DNA from: DATLED01 sp963750255 | Lineage (GTDB): Bacteria; Actinomycetota; Acidimicrobiia; Acidimicrobiales; CADCTF01 | Assembly (NCBI GenBank): GCA_963750255.1 | Contig: CAVVPZ010000006.1 | Location: 682,001-746,000, forward strand | Length of the DNA stretch: 64,000 bases | Reading direction: 5' to 3' | Part shown: positions 37,329 through 46,793 of the stretch, piece by piece | How positions within the stretch are numbered: position 1 is the stretch's first letter | Layout of the letters: the number at the start of each line of letters is the position of its first letter | Position numbers and translations under genes: made by a program | Notes under the pieces: model-generated | Seen by the model: only the letters and a program-made list of their open reading frames with translations | The model's database searches: none | What the model was told of the DNA's origin: nothing

Positions 37329-38174
37329 CTACTCGACGGCGCGGCGGGCGTTGGTGGTGATGGCCTCGACGACCTGGGGCCACAGCGCGGGCGGCAGGTC
37401 ATGGCCCATGCCGTCGATCATCAACAGTTCGGCCCCCGGGACGAGCTCGGCCGTCCGACGCCCGCCGGAGGGCGTGACGAGGGGGTCGACCTCCCCGTGA
37501 ATCACGAGGGTGGGCACGTCGAGATTGCGAAGGCCTTCGGCCCGCGATGGCGACGTCATGATCGCCAGCAGTTGGCGGGCGGTGCCCGTGGGCGTGAAGG
37601 CGCGGTCGTAGACAAGGGCGGCTCGGGCCCGCAGCCGCTCCTCGTCGAAGTGGTCGGGGCTGCCGATGACCTTGGATCCCGCTACCGAGGCATCGATGGC
37701 GCCGGCGCGGTCGGTGGCGGGCGCGGTGAGGAGGGCGGCCATCGCCTCGGGGGTGGGCTGGCCGACCTCGGCCTCGCCCGTGGTCGACATGATCGACGTG
37801 AGCGTGCGGACTTTGTCCGGGTGGTTGATGGCGATGGCCTGGGCGATCATCCCGCCCATTGAGGCGCCGACGATGTGGGCCCGATCGATGCCCAACTCGT
37901 CGAGCAACGCGGCGGCGTCGGCGGCCATGTCGTTGAGGTCGTACGCCGCCCCCGCATCGTTGGTCGCGGCACCTTCGAACGACGTCGAGAGCCCGACGTC
38001 GCGGTTGTCATAGCGGACCACGAAGAATCCGCGGTCGACGAGCGCCTGACAGAAGTCCTCGTGCCACGCCAGCATCTGGGCGCCAAGGCCCATCACGAGG
38101 AGCAGGGGCGGGTCGGCGGGGTCGCCGAAGGTCTCGTAGAACAGTTCGACGTCGTTGGCCTTCGCGATGGGCAT
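37329..38174 (-). CDS. Alpha/beta hydrolase
   Basis: The 281-residue protein has an alpha/beta hydrolase fold: an oxyanion segment LLLVMGLGAQMLAWHEDF near residue 24, RYDNRDVGLST near 53, the nucleophile elbow VGASMGGMIAQ with Ser near 101, Asp in HGEVDPLV near 228 and His in IDGMGHDLPPAL near 258. Esterase, lactonase or similar activity is likely. Start ATG 38174 lies 13 bp after the molybdenum hydroxylase stop, so it probably belongs to that operon and may process its product. Confidence 0.85.
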   Translation of the reverse strand: MPIAKANDVELFYETFGDPADPPLLLVMGLGAQMLAWHEDFCQALVDRGFFVVRYDNRDVGLSTSFEGAATNDAGAAYDLNDMAADAAALLDELGIDRAHIVGASMGGMIAQAIAINHPDKVRTLTSIMSTTGEAEVGQPTPEAMAALLTAPATDRAGAIDASVAGSKVIGSPDHFDEERLRARAALVYDRAFTPTGTARQLLAIMTSPSRAEGLRNLDVPTLVIHGEVDPLVTPSGGRRTAELVPGAELLMIDGMGHDLPPALWPQVVEAITTNARRAVE

Positions 38175-38187
38175 GGCCCATCCTTGC

Positions 38188-40478
38188 TCAGGACGTCGAC
38201 GCGATGCGTTGGGCCCGCCAGACCCGCTCGGGGGTGACCGGCAGGTCGAGGTGTTCGACGCCGAGATGTGCAAGGGCGTCGATGCAGGCGTTCTGGACCG
38301 CAGGCGGCGCGCCGATCGTGCCCGACTCGGCGATGCCCTTGAACCCGAGCGGATTGTTGGGCGACGGCGTCTCCTGCAGTGAGCACTCGAACGAGGGCAG
38401 ATCAGCCGCGGTGGGAATGCCGTAGTCGGCGAACGTCGACGTCAGCGGGTTGCCGTCGTCGTCGTACACGAACTCCTCGAAGAGGGCTTGGGCCACGCCT
38501 TGCCCGAGGCCACCGTGCACCTGCCCCAATGCCAGCAGCGGATTGAGAATCGTGCCCGCGTCGTCGACCGTGACGACTCGGTCGAGGACGACAGCGCCGG
38601 TTTCGACGTCGACCTCGACCACCGCGACGTACGCCCCGAATGGAAACGTCGGACCCTCGCCGGCGAAGTCGGTCTCGCACGCCAACACCCCGCGTTCGTC
38701 CGGACCAGCGGCGGCTGCCACCTCGGCTGCGACCTCGGTCCACCCGACGGTCGCCGCGCCCGGCGCGCCGGCGACGTGAAACCGACCCTCGGCCAGGTCG
38801 AGTACGACGTCGCCGACGGCCGCCTCCAGCCGATTGGCGGCCACCTGCCTCGCCGCCGACACCAGCAGCGTCGGTCGCTTCCGCGACCGCCGAGCCTGCC
38901 TTCTGCGCCGATCGCGAGCCACCGGTGACTCCGCCGCGGGGGATCACGTCGGTGTCACCATGGATGACCCGGATGCGGTCCATGCCGAGACCCGTACGGT
39001 CGGCAACCAGCATCGCCCACGCCGTGTAGTGCCCCTGGCCGTAGGGCGAGGAGCCTGTCTTGACGAGTATCGAGCCGTCGCCGAGGAGTTCGACGGCGCC
39101 GTACTCGCTACCTGGCACCCCGGCGGTGCGATCGATGAAGACCGACAGGCCGATGCCGAGTTGTTGGCGCTCACCGGCGGCCCGGCGACGGCGCTGCTCG
39201 GCCCGAAGCTCGTCGTATCCCGCCGCGTCGAGGACTGCGTCGAGGGCCCGAACGTAATCACCGCTGTCGTAGATGAGACCCGTGGGGCTCGGCCAGGGAA
39301 AGGCGTCGGCGGCGACGAGGTTTCTCCGCCGCACGTCGGCGGGATCGAGGCCGGCCCGCGCCGAGAAGAGGTCGACGGCGCGGTCCATGATCGCCGCCGC
39401 CTCGGGCCGGCCCGCGCCCCGGTAGGCCGTGATGGGAGTCGTGTTGGTGAGCACGCACTCGTTGGTCCACGCCACCTCGGCGATGTCATACGGGCCGGGC
39501 AGCAGGTTGCCGGTGTTGTTGGCCAAGTTGGGGGCGATGCCTGCGTACGCGCCGCAGTCGGCGACGACGTGGACCTCGAGGGCGCTGATGATGCCGTCGG
39601 CCGACCCGCCAATACGGACCTGCTGAATCTGGGCGCGGGAGTGGCCGAGGCCGACCATGTCGTCGGAACGGTCAGGGATCCAGCGCACCGGTCGACCGCA
39701 TCGACGGGCCAGCAGCGGAAGGAGCAGCTCCTCCGGATACGCCCGACCCTTGGCCCCGAAGCTCCCACCCACGTCGGCGGTGATGACCTGGATCTCGGAC
39801 TGGTCCAGACCGTAGGCGGCGGCCAACTGGGTGCGGATGGGGTGGGCGCCCTGACACGAGGCGAAATGCCGGAGCCGCCCCTCGTCGGTCCACATCGATG
39901 CCGCCACCCGCGTCTCGATCGGACACGGTGCCACTCGCTGGTTGACGAAGGTGGCCTCGACGACGACGTCGCACGCAGCGAAGTCCGGCGTCTCGGTGTT
40001 GCCGCCGCGGTTGCTCGCCACCACGTTGGTGCCGGCATCGGGAAACAGGAGGTTGGCTCCCGACACCGCGTCAGCGGGGCGGACGACGACGGGCAGTGGT
40101 TCGTAGTCGATCTCGACCATGGCGACTGCGTCGGCGGCCTGGGCTGCCGTTTCGGCCACGACTGCGACGATCGGTTCGCCCACGAAGCGGACGATGCCGT
40201 CGGCGAGGAGCGGCCGGGTCATCGACGGGTGCGCCGACGCCACCATCGGCGCCAGCGGAGCGAGGCCGTGGTCGGCGGCGGTGACGACGTCGACGACGCC
40301 GGGCGCAGCGGTGGCCGCCGTCACGTCGACGGCCGAGAGGCGGGCGTGGGCCGCCGTCGATGTCACGTACGCCACGTGCAGCGCGTTCAGGGAGCACGAC
40401 GTCGCCGACGAAGCGGGTGTCGCCAATGAGAAGGTGCGCGTCTTCGACGCGGCGAACGGGAGTGCCCTGCAGGGTCAT
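38188..40478 (-). CDS. Molybdopterin-binding large subunit of a xanthine/CO dehydrogenase-type hydroxylase, two frameshifts
   Basis: The corrected protein has 762 residues. The N-terminus (TPVRRVEDAHLLIGDTRFVG) and the following ALHVAYVTSTAAHARLSAVD match the CoxL/XdhB-type subunit. Later landmarks are GGSFGAKGRAYPEELLLPLL, AYRGAGRPEAAA, SSPYGQGHYTAWAML and the C-terminal GQVHGGLGQGVAQALFEEF and GFKGIAESGTIGAPPA. One extra C near 40396 and one extra G near 38890 explain the frame breaks. The enzyme would hydroxylate an aldehyde or heterocycle using Mo-pterin. The iron-sulphur and FAD subunits normally encoded beside it are absent here, and the CO-dehydrogenase active-site loop signature was not seen. 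Confidence 0.8.
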
Positions 40479-40488
40479 GTGGGTGGCC

Positions 40489-40749
40489 TCACGTGGTGAG
40501 AGAGCGAGTCTCGACGTGGTCGAGCACCGCGAGGATGGTCTCGGCCAGCCGTCGGGCCGAGACCTCGTCGAGTTCGACCGACACCCGATCGGCCGGCGTG
40601 GCGCCGCGCACGTCGAGACAGAGGGCGTGTTCGAGCGGCGCGTCCTGCGGGTGGTCGAAATAGACCACGGCCCGCCGAGCCTCGAACCAGTCGTCGCCCC
40701 GCAGTCCCGACCCGGTGACCTCGGTGTCGAGGGTCACGTAGGTGCACAT
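40489..40749 (-). CDS. DUF6295 family protein
   Basis: The 86-residue protein begins MCTYVTLDTEVTGSG and contains AVVYFDHPQDAPLEHALCLD, as I recall for the DUF6295 family, found in actinobacteria beside dienelactone hydrolases. I chose ATG 40749 because homologues start at MCTY; the frame is open further upstream. Its start overlaps the last base of the dienelactone hydrolase stop. Function is unknown. It sits 10 bp before the molybdenum hydroxylase and may share its transcript. Confidence 0.72.
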   Translation of the reverse strand: MCTYVTLDTEVTGSGLRGDDWFEARRAVVYFDHPQDAPLEHALCLDVRGATPADRVSVELDEVSARRLAETILAVLDHVETRSLTT

Positions 40750-41510
40750 CAGGCGTCGCTCCCGAGGTGGGTTCCGAACCAGGCCCAGATCCGCTTCCAC
40801 CCGTCCTTGGCCGCGTCGACCCGGTAACTCGGCCGGTCAACCGAGAAGAACGCGTGACCAGCGCCGTCGTAGGAGTGGAACTCGAACGTCTTGCCCGCGT
40901 CGCTGAGCGCAGTCTCCATCCGGGCCACGTGGTCGGGTGACGGGTTGGCATCGTCGGCGCCGAAGAGACCGAGCAGCGGGGCCCGCATCTGGGGCGTGAG
41001 GTCGATGGGGGCCACCGGTCGCTCGGGGGTCACCTCGTCTGGGCCGGCCACGACCCGACCGCCGTAGCAGTCGACGGCCGCGTCAATGTCGAGGAGGCAT
41101 GCAGCGAGGTAGGCCTGCCGACCGCCCGAGCAGTAGCCGATGACGCCAACCTTGCCATTGGACGTCGGGAGCGAACGCAGGTGGGCGGCGGCGCCGGCCA
41201 GGTCGCCCATGACCTGGTCGTCAGGCGCCCCGCCGGCGGCTCGAGCCGCGGCGGCGGCGTCTCCCGGCGACGCGCCTGGCGCGTAGCGATGGAAGAGGTT
41301 GGGGCACACGGTGTCGTAGCCGTACACGGCGAATGTCCGCGCGAGTTCCTTTGTGGCCCGGTCGTACCCCGGCATGTGGTGGATGACGACGACCCCTCCC
41401 CTCCGGTTGTCGTCGGTCGGTCGGGCGCCGTACGCCTCGATCTCGTCGCCGTCGTGCCCGGTGATCGTGAGGCTCGCCGCCTGCATGCCGTCGCTTCGTC
41501 GTTCGCTCAT
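40749..41510 (-). CDS. Dienelactone hydrolase family protein
   Basis: The 253-residue protein has the dienelactone hydrolase Cys-Asp-His triad: VGVIGYCSGGRQAYLA (Cys near 130), LFGADDANPSPDH (Asp near 184) and YDGAGHAFFS (His near 220). These enzymes open lactones in chlorocatechol or related aromatic breakdown. ATG 41510 is used; ATG 41486 would give a shorter protein beginning MQAASLTI. The gene is followed by the DUF6295 and molybdenum hydroxylase genes, suggesting an aromatic or heterocycle catabolic unit. Confidence 0.87.
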   Translation of the reverse strand: MSERRSDGMQAASLTITGHDGDEIEAYGARPTDDNRRGGVVVIHHMPGYDRATKELARTFAVYGYDTVCPNLFHRYAPGASPGDAAAAARAAGGAPDDQVMGDLAGAAAHLRSLPTSNGKVGVIGYCSGGRQAYLAACLLDIDAAVDCYGGRVVAGPDEVTPERPVAPIDLTPQMRAPLLGLFGADDANPSPDHVARMETALSDAGKTFEFHSYDGAGHAFFSVDRPSYRVDAAKDGWKRIWAWFGTHLGSDA

Positions 41511-41521
41511 CGGCGCTCAGA

Positions 41522-42097
41522 CTACGGACGAGGGGGCCCGCCGGTGGCGCCGTCGACTGCGGCGTCGACCAGGGCGACGACGTCAAACGGTGAGGCGGGT
41601 CGACGGAGGACAAGGTGACGGTAGAACAGAGGCCCCACGACGAGGTCGAGGAGGAGTTCGCCGTCGGTGGCCTTCGGCAAGTCGCCACGTCGCACGGCGG
41701 CAGCGATCAGGGCGACGGCATCGGCGCGACGCTCGACGACGAGGGCGTCGTGCAGCCCGGCCAACTCCGGGTCGCGGTGCGCAGCCTCGACGAGGACGGG
41801 GAGGATCGCGCCGAGGGGAGTGGTGGACAACGCGGTGGCAAGTGCCGACGCCAGCGAAACCAGGTCGGCCCGTACGTCCCCCGTGTCCATCACGCTGGCC
41901 GGGGCGCCGAGGCCTCGAACAGCCGCGATCACGAGGGCGGCCCGGCTGTCCCAATGGCGATAGATCGTGGCCCGGCCGACGCCGGCGGCGGCGGCGACGC
42001 TCTCCATCGACAATCCGGCAAAGCCGCACGACGCCAGTTCGTCGATGGTGGCTGCGAGGATCCGCGACTCAGAGCTCCCCTCGGACCCGTCCGTCAT
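41522..42097 (-). CDS. TetR/AcrR family regulator of the MFS exporter
   Basis: The 191-residue protein has a TetR DNA-binding domain: RILAATIDELASCGFAGLSM, then ESVAAAAGVGRATIYRHWDS, near residues 11-50, and a C-terminal ligand domain with LLLDLVVGPLFYRHLVLRRP. Its start overlaps the stop of the MFS gene (ATGA), so exporter and regulator are co-translated. A perfect 22-bp palindrome upstream of the MFS gene is its likely operator. Confidence 0.88.
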   Translation of the reverse strand: MTDGSEGSSESRILAATIDELASCGFAGLSMESVAAAAGVGRATIYRHWDSRAALVIAAVRGLGAPASVMDTGDVRADLVSLASALATALSTTPLGAILPVLVEAAHRDPELAGLHDALVVERRADAVALIAAAVRRGDLPKATDGELLLDLVVGPLFYRHLVLRRPASPFDVVALVDAAVDGATGGPPRP

Positions 42098-43647
42098 GCC
42101 TCTTCGAGCACCGGCTCAGGGTTGGCTGCCGGATCGATGTGGGGCACGTTGGGCAACAAGCGAAGGACGATCGCCGACGCAACGAACACGACGACAGCAC
42201 CGAGTCGCAGCGCGTTGGACATGCCGTCGACATAGGCCACTCGAGCCGTTCGAGCGACGAGGGCGCCCGCATCGCCGCCGATGCGATTGCCGATCTCGAT
42301 GGCGGCGCCGACCGAGGCCCGGGCTGCCGCCGCCGGAGCGGCGGGGAGCCGGGCGGCCAACTCGGCCACCCCGCTCGAGTAACGGCCGGCAGCCAAGCTC
42401 CCGAGCACGGCGACGCCGAGCGCCCCACCCAACTCGCGAGTGGTGTCGTTGACCGCCGACCCGACGCCCGCCTTGCCCATCGGAAGTGAAGCCATGATCG
42501 TGCCGGTCGAGGGTGCCATCGACGTGCCCATGCCTGCGGCCATGATCATCAAAGCGATCACGACTTGGACGTACGACGAGTCGGCGGTGGCGAACGACAT
42601 CGCCAGCAGTCCGACGCCGACGATGGCCAGGCCGGCCGCCACCACCCGCTTTGGTCCGAACTTCTCCGCCATGCGGGCGCTGTTGGGGGCGGCGAACATC
42701 ATCACGATGGCCATCGGCAGCATGCGGACACCCGCTTCGAGCGTGCCGTAGCCAAGCACCAATTGGAGGTACTGGCTGAAGAGGAAGAACGTCCCGAACA
42801 TGGCGAAGAACACGAGCGTGATGGCGAGGCTGGCGGCACTGAAACCGGGGTTGCGGAACCACCGCAACTGCAACATGGGAGCCGGGGTGTGCAACTCCCA
42901 CCATCCAAACGTGCCGAGCAGGACGATGGCGAGTCCGAAGGCCAGGAACGTTTCGGCTGAGCCCCAACCGTGGCTCGGCGCTTCGATGATCCCGTAGAGC
43001 AAGGCGGTGAGTCCGGCGATCGAGAGACCGGCGCCGATCGGGTCGAGGGGGGCCTCGGACGGGTCTTTCGACGTGGGCACGAGGATGGCACCGGCGACGA
43101 GGGCGATGACGATGATCGGAAGGTTCATCAAGAACACCGACCCCCACCAGAAGTGCTCGAGCAGGAAGCCGCTGCCGATGGGGCCGATGGCGGCACCGGC
43201 GCCCGAAAGTCCCGCCCAGATGGCGATGGCGCGACCCCGCTCGGCCGGAGGGAACACCGTGGTCAAGATGGACAGGGTGGCTGGCATGACGAAGGCGGCC
43301 CCGAGACCCATGATCGCCCGGCCGACGATGAGTCCGGTTGGCCCTGAGGCGAAGGCGGAGAATGCCGAAGCCGATCCGAAGATCACCAGGCCGGCCGTCA
43401 ACGCTCCCTTGCGGCCGAAGCGGTCGCCGAGGGCGCCAGCGGTCAGGAGCAGGCCGGCGAACACCAGGGCGTAGGCATCGACGATCCACTGCAGCTCGGT
43501 CTGGGTCGCGTCCAACTCACGGATGAGCGTCGGGAGAGCCACGTTGAGGACCGTGTTGCCGACGATGACGATGACGAGGCTCAGGCAGAGGACCCCGAGG
43601 ATCCACCACCTCTTTTCATTGAGTTCGCCCGGTTCCGTGGTGACCAT
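42094..43647 (-). CDS. MFS transporter, DHA2 (14-TM drug:H+ antiporter) family
   Basis: The 517-residue protein has fourteen predicted transmembrane segments. The DHA2 signature is clear: an N-terminal NTVLNVALPTLIRELDATQ, then WIVDAYALVFAGLLLTAGAL, motif A GDRFGRKGALTAGLVIFG and motif C-like GLSGAGAAIGPIGSGFL. It would export drugs or toxic metabolites. ATG 43647 lies 2 bp after the palindrome at 43650-43671, so the operator covers the start region. The gene is coupled to its TetR regulator downstream. Confidence 0.92.
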   Translation of the reverse strand: MVTTEPGELNEKRWWILGVLCLSLVIVIVGNTVLNVALPTLIRELDATQTELQWIVDAYALVFAGLLLTAGALGDRFGRKGALTAGLVIFGSASAFSAFASGPTGLIVGRAIMGLGAAFVMPATLSILTTVFPPAERGRAIAIWAGLSGAGAAIGPIGSGFLLEHFWWGSVFLMNLPIIVIALVAGAILVPTSKDPSEAPLDPIGAGLSIAGLTALLYGIIEAPSHGWGSAETFLAFGLAIVLLGTFGWWELHTPAPMLQLRWFRNPGFSAASLAITLVFFAMFGTFFLFSQYLQLVLGYGTLEAGVRMLPMAIVMMFAAPNSARMAEKFGPKRVVAAGLAIVGVGLLAMSFATADSSYVQVVIALMIMAAGMGTSMAPSTGTIMASLPMGKAGVGSAVNDTTRELGGALGVAVLGSLAAGRYSSGVAELAARLPAAPAAAARASVGAAIEIGNRIGGDAGALVARTARVAYVDGMSNALRLGAVVVFVASAIVLRLLPNVPHIDPAANPEPVLEEA

Positions 43648-43649
43648 GG

Positions 43650-43671
43650 GATGAGACAGTACTGTCTCATC
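43650..43671. promoter_or_regulatory. Perfect 22-bp palindrome, probable TetR operator
   Basis: GATGAGACAGT is followed directly by its exact complement. The palindrome lies two bases upstream of the MFS start codon on the minus strand and fits QacR/TetR-type operators. The TetR encoded in the same operon (41522-42097) is the probable ligand-responsive repressor. Confidence 0.78.
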
Positions 43672-43688
43672 AGCGCTACGGGAACGGG

Positions 43689-44918
43689 CTACCGGCTGAG
43701 CAGATCCCTGGCGATGTGCGTGACCTGGATCTCGTCGGTACCGGCGTAGATCTGGAGGACCTTGGCGTCGCGGGCCAGTTGTTCGACCTGGTACTCCGAC
43801 ATGTAGCCGTTGCCGCCGAAGAGCTGAACGGCCTCGAGGGCGACCTCGGTGGCGGCCTGGGCCGAGTAGAGCTTCATGGCCGACGCCTCGGCCAAGCTCA
43901 GTCCCCGTCCCGCTGACCCCATCTCCATCGAACGGAAGACGAGGTTCTGCACGTTGAGACGGGCGACCTCCATCTTGGCCAGCTTCAGTTGGATGAGCTG
44001 GAACTCACCGATGGGTTGGCCGAACTGCACCCGGTTCTTGGCGTAGTCGATCGACACGTCGAGGCACTGCTCGATGATCCCGAGGGCCATGGCGGCCACC
44101 CCGCTGCGCTCCATCGAAAAGGTCTCCTTGGCCGCGCTACGTCCACCGCCGGCGGCCGCTTCCTCCGACTCACCGATCAAGCGGTCGAGTCCGACCCGCA
44201 CATCGCTCAGGAAGAGCTGGCCGGTGGGCGAGGAGTGCATGCCCATCTTGCGCAGCGGCTTGGACTGCTCGAGGCCGGGCATCCCGGTGTCGAGGACGAA
44301 GCTCAGCACCTTGCGCTCCGCCGGCGGGTTGCCCTCGTCGAGCTTGCAGATGAAGACGATCGTGTCGGCATACGGCCCGTTGGTGATGAACGTCTTGGAG
44401 CCGTTGAGCACGTACTCGTCACCGTCTCGCTTGGCCGTCGATTTCATCGACCCGAACGCATCCGAGCCGGAGTCGGGCTCGGTGATCGCCCAGGCGCCGA
44501 CCTTGTCGAAGGTGAGGAGGTCGACAGCCCACCGCTCTTTCTGGCGGGTCGTTCCGCGGCTCATGATGGCGCTAGCGGTGAGTCCCATCGAGACGCCCAT
44601 GGCCGTCACCATGCCCGGGCAGTAGCGGCACAACTCGATGATCGGGATCAGGGTCATGCCCCCGCCGTCACCTCCCCCGCGACCGGTGCGCTCCTCGACC
44701 GGCTCGCCGGCCGCGATCGCCTTCTCGCGAGCGATGGTCCGCTCGAACCCGGCGCGGGCCATCGAGTCCATCCCGAAGGTCTTGAACAGTTTGCGGAGGA
44801 TGTCGTAGGGCGGCAGGTCGCCATGCTCGAGCTGCTCGACGTGGGGTTTGACTTCCTTCTCCACGAACTGCCGGATGGCATCGCGGATCATGACCTGCTC
44901 TTCCGACCATTCGAACAT
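43689..44918 (-). CDS. Acyl-CoA dehydrogenase
   Basis: The 409-residue protein is an FAD-dependent acyl-CoA dehydrogenase. It contains WAITEPDSGSDAFGSMKSTA near residue 143, TFITNGPYADTI near 178, KNRVQFGQPIGEFQLIQLKL near 300, QLFGGNGYMSEYQVEQLARD near 368 and IYAGTDEIQ with the expected catalytic Glu near 395. A Gly-rich insert (GRGGGDGGG near residue 83) is unusual. It is not closely similar to the enzyme at 17507. No operator-like repeat was seen near its start. Confidence 0.9.
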   Translation of the reverse strand: MFEWSEEQVMIRDAIRQFVEKEVKPHVEQLEHGDLPPYDILRKLFKTFGMDSMARAGFERTIAREKAIAAGEPVEERTGRGGGDGGGMTLIPIIELCRYCPGMVTAMGVSMGLTASAIMSRGTTRQKERWAVDLLTFDKVGAWAITEPDSGSDAFGSMKSTAKRDGDEYVLNGSKTFITNGPYADTIVFICKLDEGNPPAERKVLSFVLDTGMPGLEQSKPLRKMGMHSSPTGQLFLSDVRVGLDRLIGESEEAAAGGGRSAAKETFSMERSGVAAMALGIIEQCLDVSIDYAKNRVQFGQPIGEFQLIQLKLAKMEVARLNVQNLVFRSMEMGSAGRGLSLAEASAMKLYSAQAATEVALEAVQLFGGNGYMSEYQVEQLARDAKVLQIYAGTDEIQVTHIARDLLSR

Positions 44919-44976
44919 GCAGCCGACGCTACGAGTTGGTGGGCGGCCGTCGCCAACCCGGCGCTAGGTTCGCTGA

Positions 44977-45177
44977 ATGCCGAGCGACGACGAAGACCTT
45001 CAAGGCAACGATCAGCCCCTCAAGGCCAAGATCAAGGAAGCCACAGGCTGGGCGACCGGTGATCGTGACCTCGAAGCCGAGGGTCGGGCCGAGGACGAAA
45101 GCGTCGACCTCGGCGTGGACGACGCGAAAGAAGCCGTCAGGGTCGAGCACGGAGACAAGGGGGATCCGCGCTCCTAG
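44977..45177 (+). CDS. CsbD family stress protein
   Basis: The 66-residue hydrophilic, charged protein contains KAKIKEATGWATGDRDLEAE, the CsbD-like core, with the GRAEDES continuation. CsbD-type proteins are small, probably disordered general-stress proteins of unknown mechanism. It starts at ATG 44977, divergent from the acyl-CoA dehydrogenase. Confidence 0.8.
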   Translation: MPSDDEDLQGNDQPLKAKIKEATGWATGDRDLEAEGRAEDESVDLGVDDAKEAVRVEHGDKGDPRS

Positions 45178-45191
45178 CGCGGGCACCACAC

Positions 45192-46157
45192 ATGGGGGAC
45201 AATCCGGTGTATCGACGCCTGCTGTGGGCGGCGGCGGGACTGCTGCTGGTCGTGGGGTTGGTCGCCGTCCCGATCGTGGCCGGCAGTGACGACGAGGCCA
45301 AGAGCGCCAAGCTGTCGCTCGGCACGGCGTCCACGCCGTCCGAGGGCGCGACCACGACGTCAGCTGACGTCGCCCCGGGGGGCGACGTCCCGGCCGAGGC
45401 GGCCACGACGACGCCGGCGGGATCGGCGCCCGGCGCCAAGCCCGCCGGCGCCACGTCCACGACGGCCGCCGGGCAGAAGGCCGGCGCCACGACGACGACA
45501 GGGCCGACGCCCGCGACGACGGTGCCTGCCGAAGACCTCGGGACCCCCACCGACCCAGGTCCGGTCGTGGTGCCCAAGGACGGCACCTATCGCTACAAGA
45601 CCACCACGACCGGTGGCAGCCAGCCGGGCGAGCGGGAGATCACCACCAAGATCGAGAACAAGGGCAAGACCGGCGACGACACCCGCGTCACCGTGACCAA
45701 GGCCGGGAGCGGATTCGACAGCACCAACGACACGTCGTGGAAACCCGACGGCGTTCGCACCCTCGTCTCGCACTTCTCCTTCGGCGCCAACAAGGGTGAC
45801 TGCGACTGGGAACCTGACGCGCTCGAGCTCAAGCTGCCGCTGGCCAAGGGCGTCGCTTGGACCTCCGACACCTCATGCATGCTGACCGGCATCGGTCCTT
45901 CACCCATTCCGTTGTCTCGCTCGATCAAGGCCGAGGTCACTGGCCTGAAGCGGGTCAAGGTCGCCAGCACCGTCGTCGACGTGTGGGAGATCCAGCGCAC
46001 GGAGACGATCTCGGGCGGTGGACGCTCGGGCGACACCAAGGCCACAGTGCTGTATTCACCCAAGCACGGCATCGAGGTCGATGTGCAGGGCACGGTGACG
46101 AGCGGCGAGGGATCGTCGAGCTACCACCAAGAACTCCTCTCGCTCAACCCTTCGTGA
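45192..46157 (+). CDS. Secreted or membrane-anchored protein of unknown function
   Basis: The 321-residue protein has an N-terminal membrane segment (RLLWAAAGLLLVVGLVAVPI), a low-complexity Thr/Ala/Pro-rich spacer at about residues 35-118, and a beta-rich outer domain of 200 residues with KDGTYRYKTTTTGG, FSFGANKGDCDWEPDALELK and KVASTVVDVWEIQRTE. The two cysteines near residues 201 and 228 may pair. No family is recognised, though the outer domain could be carbohydrate- or lipid-binding. It starts 14 bp after the CsbD gene. Confidence 0.65.
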   Translation: MGDNPVYRRLLWAAAGLLLVVGLVAVPIVAGSDDEAKSAKLSLGTASTPSEGATTTSADVAPGGDVPAEAATTTPAGSAPGAKPAGATSTTAAGQKAGATTTTGPTPATTVPAEDLGTPTDPGPVVVPKDGTYRYKTTTTGGSQPGEREITTKIENKGKTGDDTRVTVTKAGSGFDSTNDTSWKPDGVRTLVSHFSFGANKGDCDWEPDALELKLPLAKGVAWTSDTSCMLTGIGPSPIPLSRSIKAEVTGLKRVKVASTVVDVWEIQRTETISGGGRSGDTKATVLYSPKHGIEVDVQGTVTSGEGSSSYHQELLSLNPS

Positions 46158-46178
46158 CTGCGCCCTCTGGGGCGTGAT

Positions 46179-46776
46179 TCAGGTGAGGCGGCGCACGCCG
46201 CGGAGGCCGGCCCAGGCCATCTCGGCCAACTGGCGACTGACGTGTTCGGCCGGACCGAGGGTGCCGTCGGCGATGCCGTTACGGAGGACGCCCTCGGCCA
46301 TGCCGACGACGGCATTGGCCAGCAGGAGGCGGTGTTCGGCGTCGACGTCGGCCTCGATGAGCGCGGCGACGGCGGCGGCGATCGAACGCTCGACCCGACG
46401 CACGGCGTCGGCGAACTCTGCGGTCGCGCCGGGCGCCACTCCCGAAGAGCAGGGGGAAGGCGTCAGGGTGGTCGATCATGAACCGCACGTAGGCGGCCAT
46501 CCCGGCCTCGACCTGGAGGCGGGGGCCATCGGCTTCGGCGGTTGCCTTGCCGATGGCCTCCATGAGCCGGGTGCCGGTGTCGTCGAGCAGCTCGAGGTAG
46601 AGCTGTCGCTTCGAGCGGAAATGTTGGTAGAGCACGGGCTTGGTCACGCCCGCACATTCCGCTATCTCCTCCATCGAGGTGGCGTGGAAGCCGGTGCCCC
46701 CGAAGCAGCGTCGGGCCACGTCGAGGAGCTGGCGGCGGCGCTGCTCTGCGGGGAGGCGGAGGGTCGGGTCGGCCAT
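46179..46776 (-). CDS. TetR/AcrR family regulator, one frameshift
   Basis: The corrected protein has 198 residues. The DNA-binding domain is clear: RRRQLLDVARRCFGGTGFHA, then SMEEIAECAGVTKPVLYQHF, near residues 13-52. The C-terminal part (ATAEFADAVRRVERSIAAAV onward) lies in another frame. One extra base near 46437 accounts for it. The start ATG 46776 lies two bases from a GTTACC/GGTAGC inverted repeat, so a leaderless transcript and autorepression are likely. The same motif precedes the acyl-CoA dehydrogenase at 17507, pointing to a fatty-acid or acyl-CoA-responsive regulator. Confidence 0.8.
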
Positions 46777-46777
46777 G

Positions 46778-46793
46778 GCTACCCAACGGTAAC
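46778..46793. promoter_or_regulatory. Inverted repeat, probable autoregulatory operator
   Basis: On the minus strand the sequence is GTTACCGTTGGGTAGC, matching 14 of 16 positions of the repeat at 17469-17484. It begins two bases upstream of the TetR start codon. Confidence 0.58.
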
